Source of the DNA: an uncultured Ruminococcus sp.
GTDB taxonomy: Bacteria > Bacillota > Clostridia > Oscillospirales > Ruminococcaceae
Assembly: GCA_945835085.1 (NCBI GenBank)
Contig: CAMAIG010000087.1
Location: 1 to 6,700 of the forward strand
Length of the DNA stretch: 6,700 nucleotides
Reading direction: 5' to 3'
Each line of letters opens with the position of its first letter. Position 1 is the stretch's first letter. Made by a program: the position numbers and the translations under genes. This document shows, piece by piece, positions 5,002 to 6,700 of this stretch. The notes beneath the pieces were generated by a model. The model was not told the DNA's origin. It searched no databases and was given only the letters and a program-made list of their open reading frames with translations.

Positions 5002-6700
5002 CAAGCTTCAGCACAGCCATAAACGCCTCCTGAGGCACCTCCACGGTTCCCAGCTGACGCATACGCTTCTTGCCCTCCTTCTGCTTTTCCAGCAGCTTCT
5101 TCTTTCGGGTGATATCGCCGCCGTAGCACTTAGCGAGAACGTCCTTTCGCATTGCCTTAACGGTTTCCCTGGCAATGACCTTGCCGCCTATAGCAGCCTG
5201 GATAGGCACCTCGAACAGCTGACGGGGGATATTATCCTTTAGCTTCTCGGCAATTTTTCTTGCCCTTGCGTAAGCCTTGTCGGCATGGATAATAAAGGAG
5301 AGCGCATCAACGATATCGCCGTTTAGCAGCACATCAAGCTTAACGAGCTTGGAAGGAGCATAGCCCATGAACTCATAGTCAAAGGACGCATATCCTCTTG
5401 TGCGGGATTTAAGTGCATCAAAGAAATCATACACTATCTCATTGAGAGGAAGCTCATAATGAAGCTCAACTCTTGTTTCGTCAAGATACTTCATATCCTT
5501 GAAGATACCTCGTCTGTCCTGACAAAGATCCATTATATTTCCCACATACTCCGAGGGTGAGAGGATAGAAGCCTTTACCATAGGCTCCTCCGCCGAAGCA
5601 ATCACGGAAGTGTCGGGGAAGTTTGAGGGGTTGTCGATAAAAACTGTTTCACCGCTTGTGAGATTTACCTTGAAGATAACGGAAGGAGCGGTGGTAACAA
5701 GATCGAGATTGTATTCTCTCTCCAGTCTTTCCTGAATGATCTCCATATGGAGAAGTCCAAGAAAGCCGCAGCGGAAGCCGAAGCCGAGAGCGGCAGAGGT
5801 TTCGGGTTCAAAGGAAAGTGCAGCGTCATTGAGCTGTAGCTTTTCAAGAGCGTCACGGAGATCGCCGTATTTAGCTCCGTCGGCGGGATAAATACCCGAG
5901 AATACCATGGGATTTACCTCTCTGTAACCGGGAAGCGGCTCATCACAGGGATTATCGCCGTCTGTAACGGTATCTCCCACCTTCGTATCACCGATATATT
6001 TAATTGAAGCGGAAATATATCCTACCTCGCCCGCATGAAGCTCTCCTGCATTCACAAGCTCCGTAGCACCCATGTAACCTGCTTCGACTACATCAAATTC
6101 CGCACCCGTTGCCATAAGTCTGATCTTCTGACCGATCCTTACCGAGCCGTCAACAACTCTCACATATATGATAACGCCCTTGTATGAGTCATAATAGCTG
6201 TCGAAAATAAGCGCCTTTAGAGGAGCGTCTGGGTCGCCCTTAGGAGCGGGCACCTCAGCGGCAATTTTTTCAAGCACAGCCTTAACATTTGTACCGAGCT
6301 TTGCGGAAATTCTCGGAGCGTCCATTGCAGGAATGCCGATAACGCTCTCAACCTCTGCACAAACCCGTTCAGGCTCGGCAGAGGGAAGGTCTATCTTGTT
6401 CACCACGGGGAGAACTTCAAGATCATGCTCAATGGCAAGGTAAGTGTTTGCAAGGGTCTGGGCTTCAATGCCCTGAGAAGCGTCAACAATAAGAACAGCG
6501 CCCTCACAGGCTGCCAGTGAACGGGAAACCTCATAGTTAAAGTCAACGTGACCGGGAGTGTCGATGAGATTAAAAACATATTCCCTGCCGTCATCAGCTG
6601 TATATAGAAGGCGTACAGCTCTTGCCTTTATGGTGATACCTCGTTCTCTCTCAATGTCCATGTTATCAAGGAGCTGGTCCTCCATATCTCTCTTGGCAAC
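4994..6700 (-). CDS. lepA: Elongation factor 4 (LepA), 5' end missing
   Basis: LepA (EF4) is a ribosome-associated GTPase of the EF-G-like group that acts on the elongating or assembling ribosome. The frame is open to the right edge and encodes 568 visible residues; five residues precede the Met at 6685, which is internal. About 35 N-terminal residues, with the P-loop (G1), are outside the window. Visible GTPase motifs, counted from that Met, are RGITIK of the switch I/G2 region (15-20), DTPGHVDF (G3, 42-49), NKID (G4, 96-99) and SAK (G5, 127-129). The elongation-factor domains follow, and then the LepA-specific C-terminal domain, with [45 protein letters not shown] and a lysine-rich [18 protein letters not shown] stretch ending in [16 protein letters not shown]. 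That C-terminus excludes EF-G, TypA and tetracycline-resistance proteins. The gene is followed by hemW with an 8-base overlap, the common Firmicute arrangement. Confidence 0.97.
   Translation of the reverse strand, partial: VAKRDMEDQLLDNMDIERERGITIKARAVRLLYTADDGREYVFNLIDTPGHVDFNYEVSRSLAACEGAVLIVDASQGIEAQTLANTYLAIEHDLEVLPVVNKIDLPSAEPERVCAEVESVIGIPAMDAPRISAKLGTNVKAVLEKIAAEVPAPKGDPDAPLKALIFDSYYDSYKGVIIYVRVVDGSVRIGQKIRLMATGAEFDVVEAGYMGATELVNAGELHAGEVGYISASIKYIGDTKVGDTVTDGDNPCDEPLPGYREVNPMVFSGIYPADGAKYGDLRDALEKLQLNDAALSFEPETSAALGFGFRCGFLGLLHMEIIQERLEREYNLDLVTTAPSVIFKVNLTSGETVFIDNPSNFPDTSVIASAEEPMVKASILSPSEYVGNIMDLCQDRRGIFKDMKYLDETRVELHYELPLNEIVYDFFDALKSRTRGYASFDYEFMGYAPSKLVKLDVLLNGDIVDALSFIIHADKAYARARKIAEKLKDNIPRQLFEVPIQAAIGGKVIARETVKAMRKDVLAKCYGGDITRKKKLLEKQKEGKKRMRQLGTVEVPQEAFMAVLKLDE

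Noticed and set aside
5740..5753. Perfect 14-base palindrome TCTCCATATGGAGA in lepA
   Set aside because: It encodes the conserved Leu-His-Met-Glu of LepA, is isolated, has no second copy in the window and lies far from any promoter, so an operator is unlikely.
1..6700. Search for a novel system: tRNA or rRNA genes, CRISPR repeats, insertion sequences, riboswitches, phage or defence genes
   Set aside because: No direct-repeat arrays, transposase motifs, cloverleaf or riboswitch-like elements were seen. Nearly all bases are accounted for by recognised housekeeping genes.

Overview
The window holds ordinary housekeeping genes from what looks like an anaerobic, gut-type member of the Clostridia, probably Ruminococcaceae/Oscillospiraceae. 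That assignment is an inference. It rests on the gene content (a separate archaeal-type IMP cyclohydrolase beside a stand-alone AICAR transformylase, and a lepA-hemW pair), on strong GAAAGGA-type ribosome binding sites, and on frequent AGA and CTT codons. I cannot name a genus or species. I found no mobile element, CRISPR array, RNA gene, toxin-antitoxin pair or defence system.

Positions 1-3875 on the plus strand carry the end of a purine biosynthesis operon. The order is purN (5' end outside the window), an IMP cyclohydrolase of the PurO family, a stand-alone AICAR transformylase equal to the C-terminal half of PurH, a possible 25-codon small ORF, and purD. Together they cover steps 2 and 3 of the pathway (PurD, PurN) and its last two steps (AICAR to FAICAR to IMP). 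The last pair is the notable part: the usual bifunctional PurH is replaced by two neighbouring genes, and the cyclohydrolase comes from an unrelated fold. The remaining pur genes are not in view and presumably lie upstream.

Positions 3876-3927 separate two convergent transcription units. They contain a perfect 13-bp hairpin with T-rich flanks on both sides, which probably ends both units. A second terminator-like hairpin, oriented to stop plus-strand transcripts, lies about 95 bases further on, inside the 3' end of the opposing hemW gene.

Positions 3928-6700 on the minus strand carry lepA (5' end outside the window) and hemW, overlapping by 8 bases. LepA is a translation GTPase and HemW a radical-SAM-family heme chaperone. 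The pair is conserved in Firmicutes, usually ahead of hrcA-grpE-dnaK-dnaJ. Here the unit stops after hemW, so the heat-shock genes are not attached.
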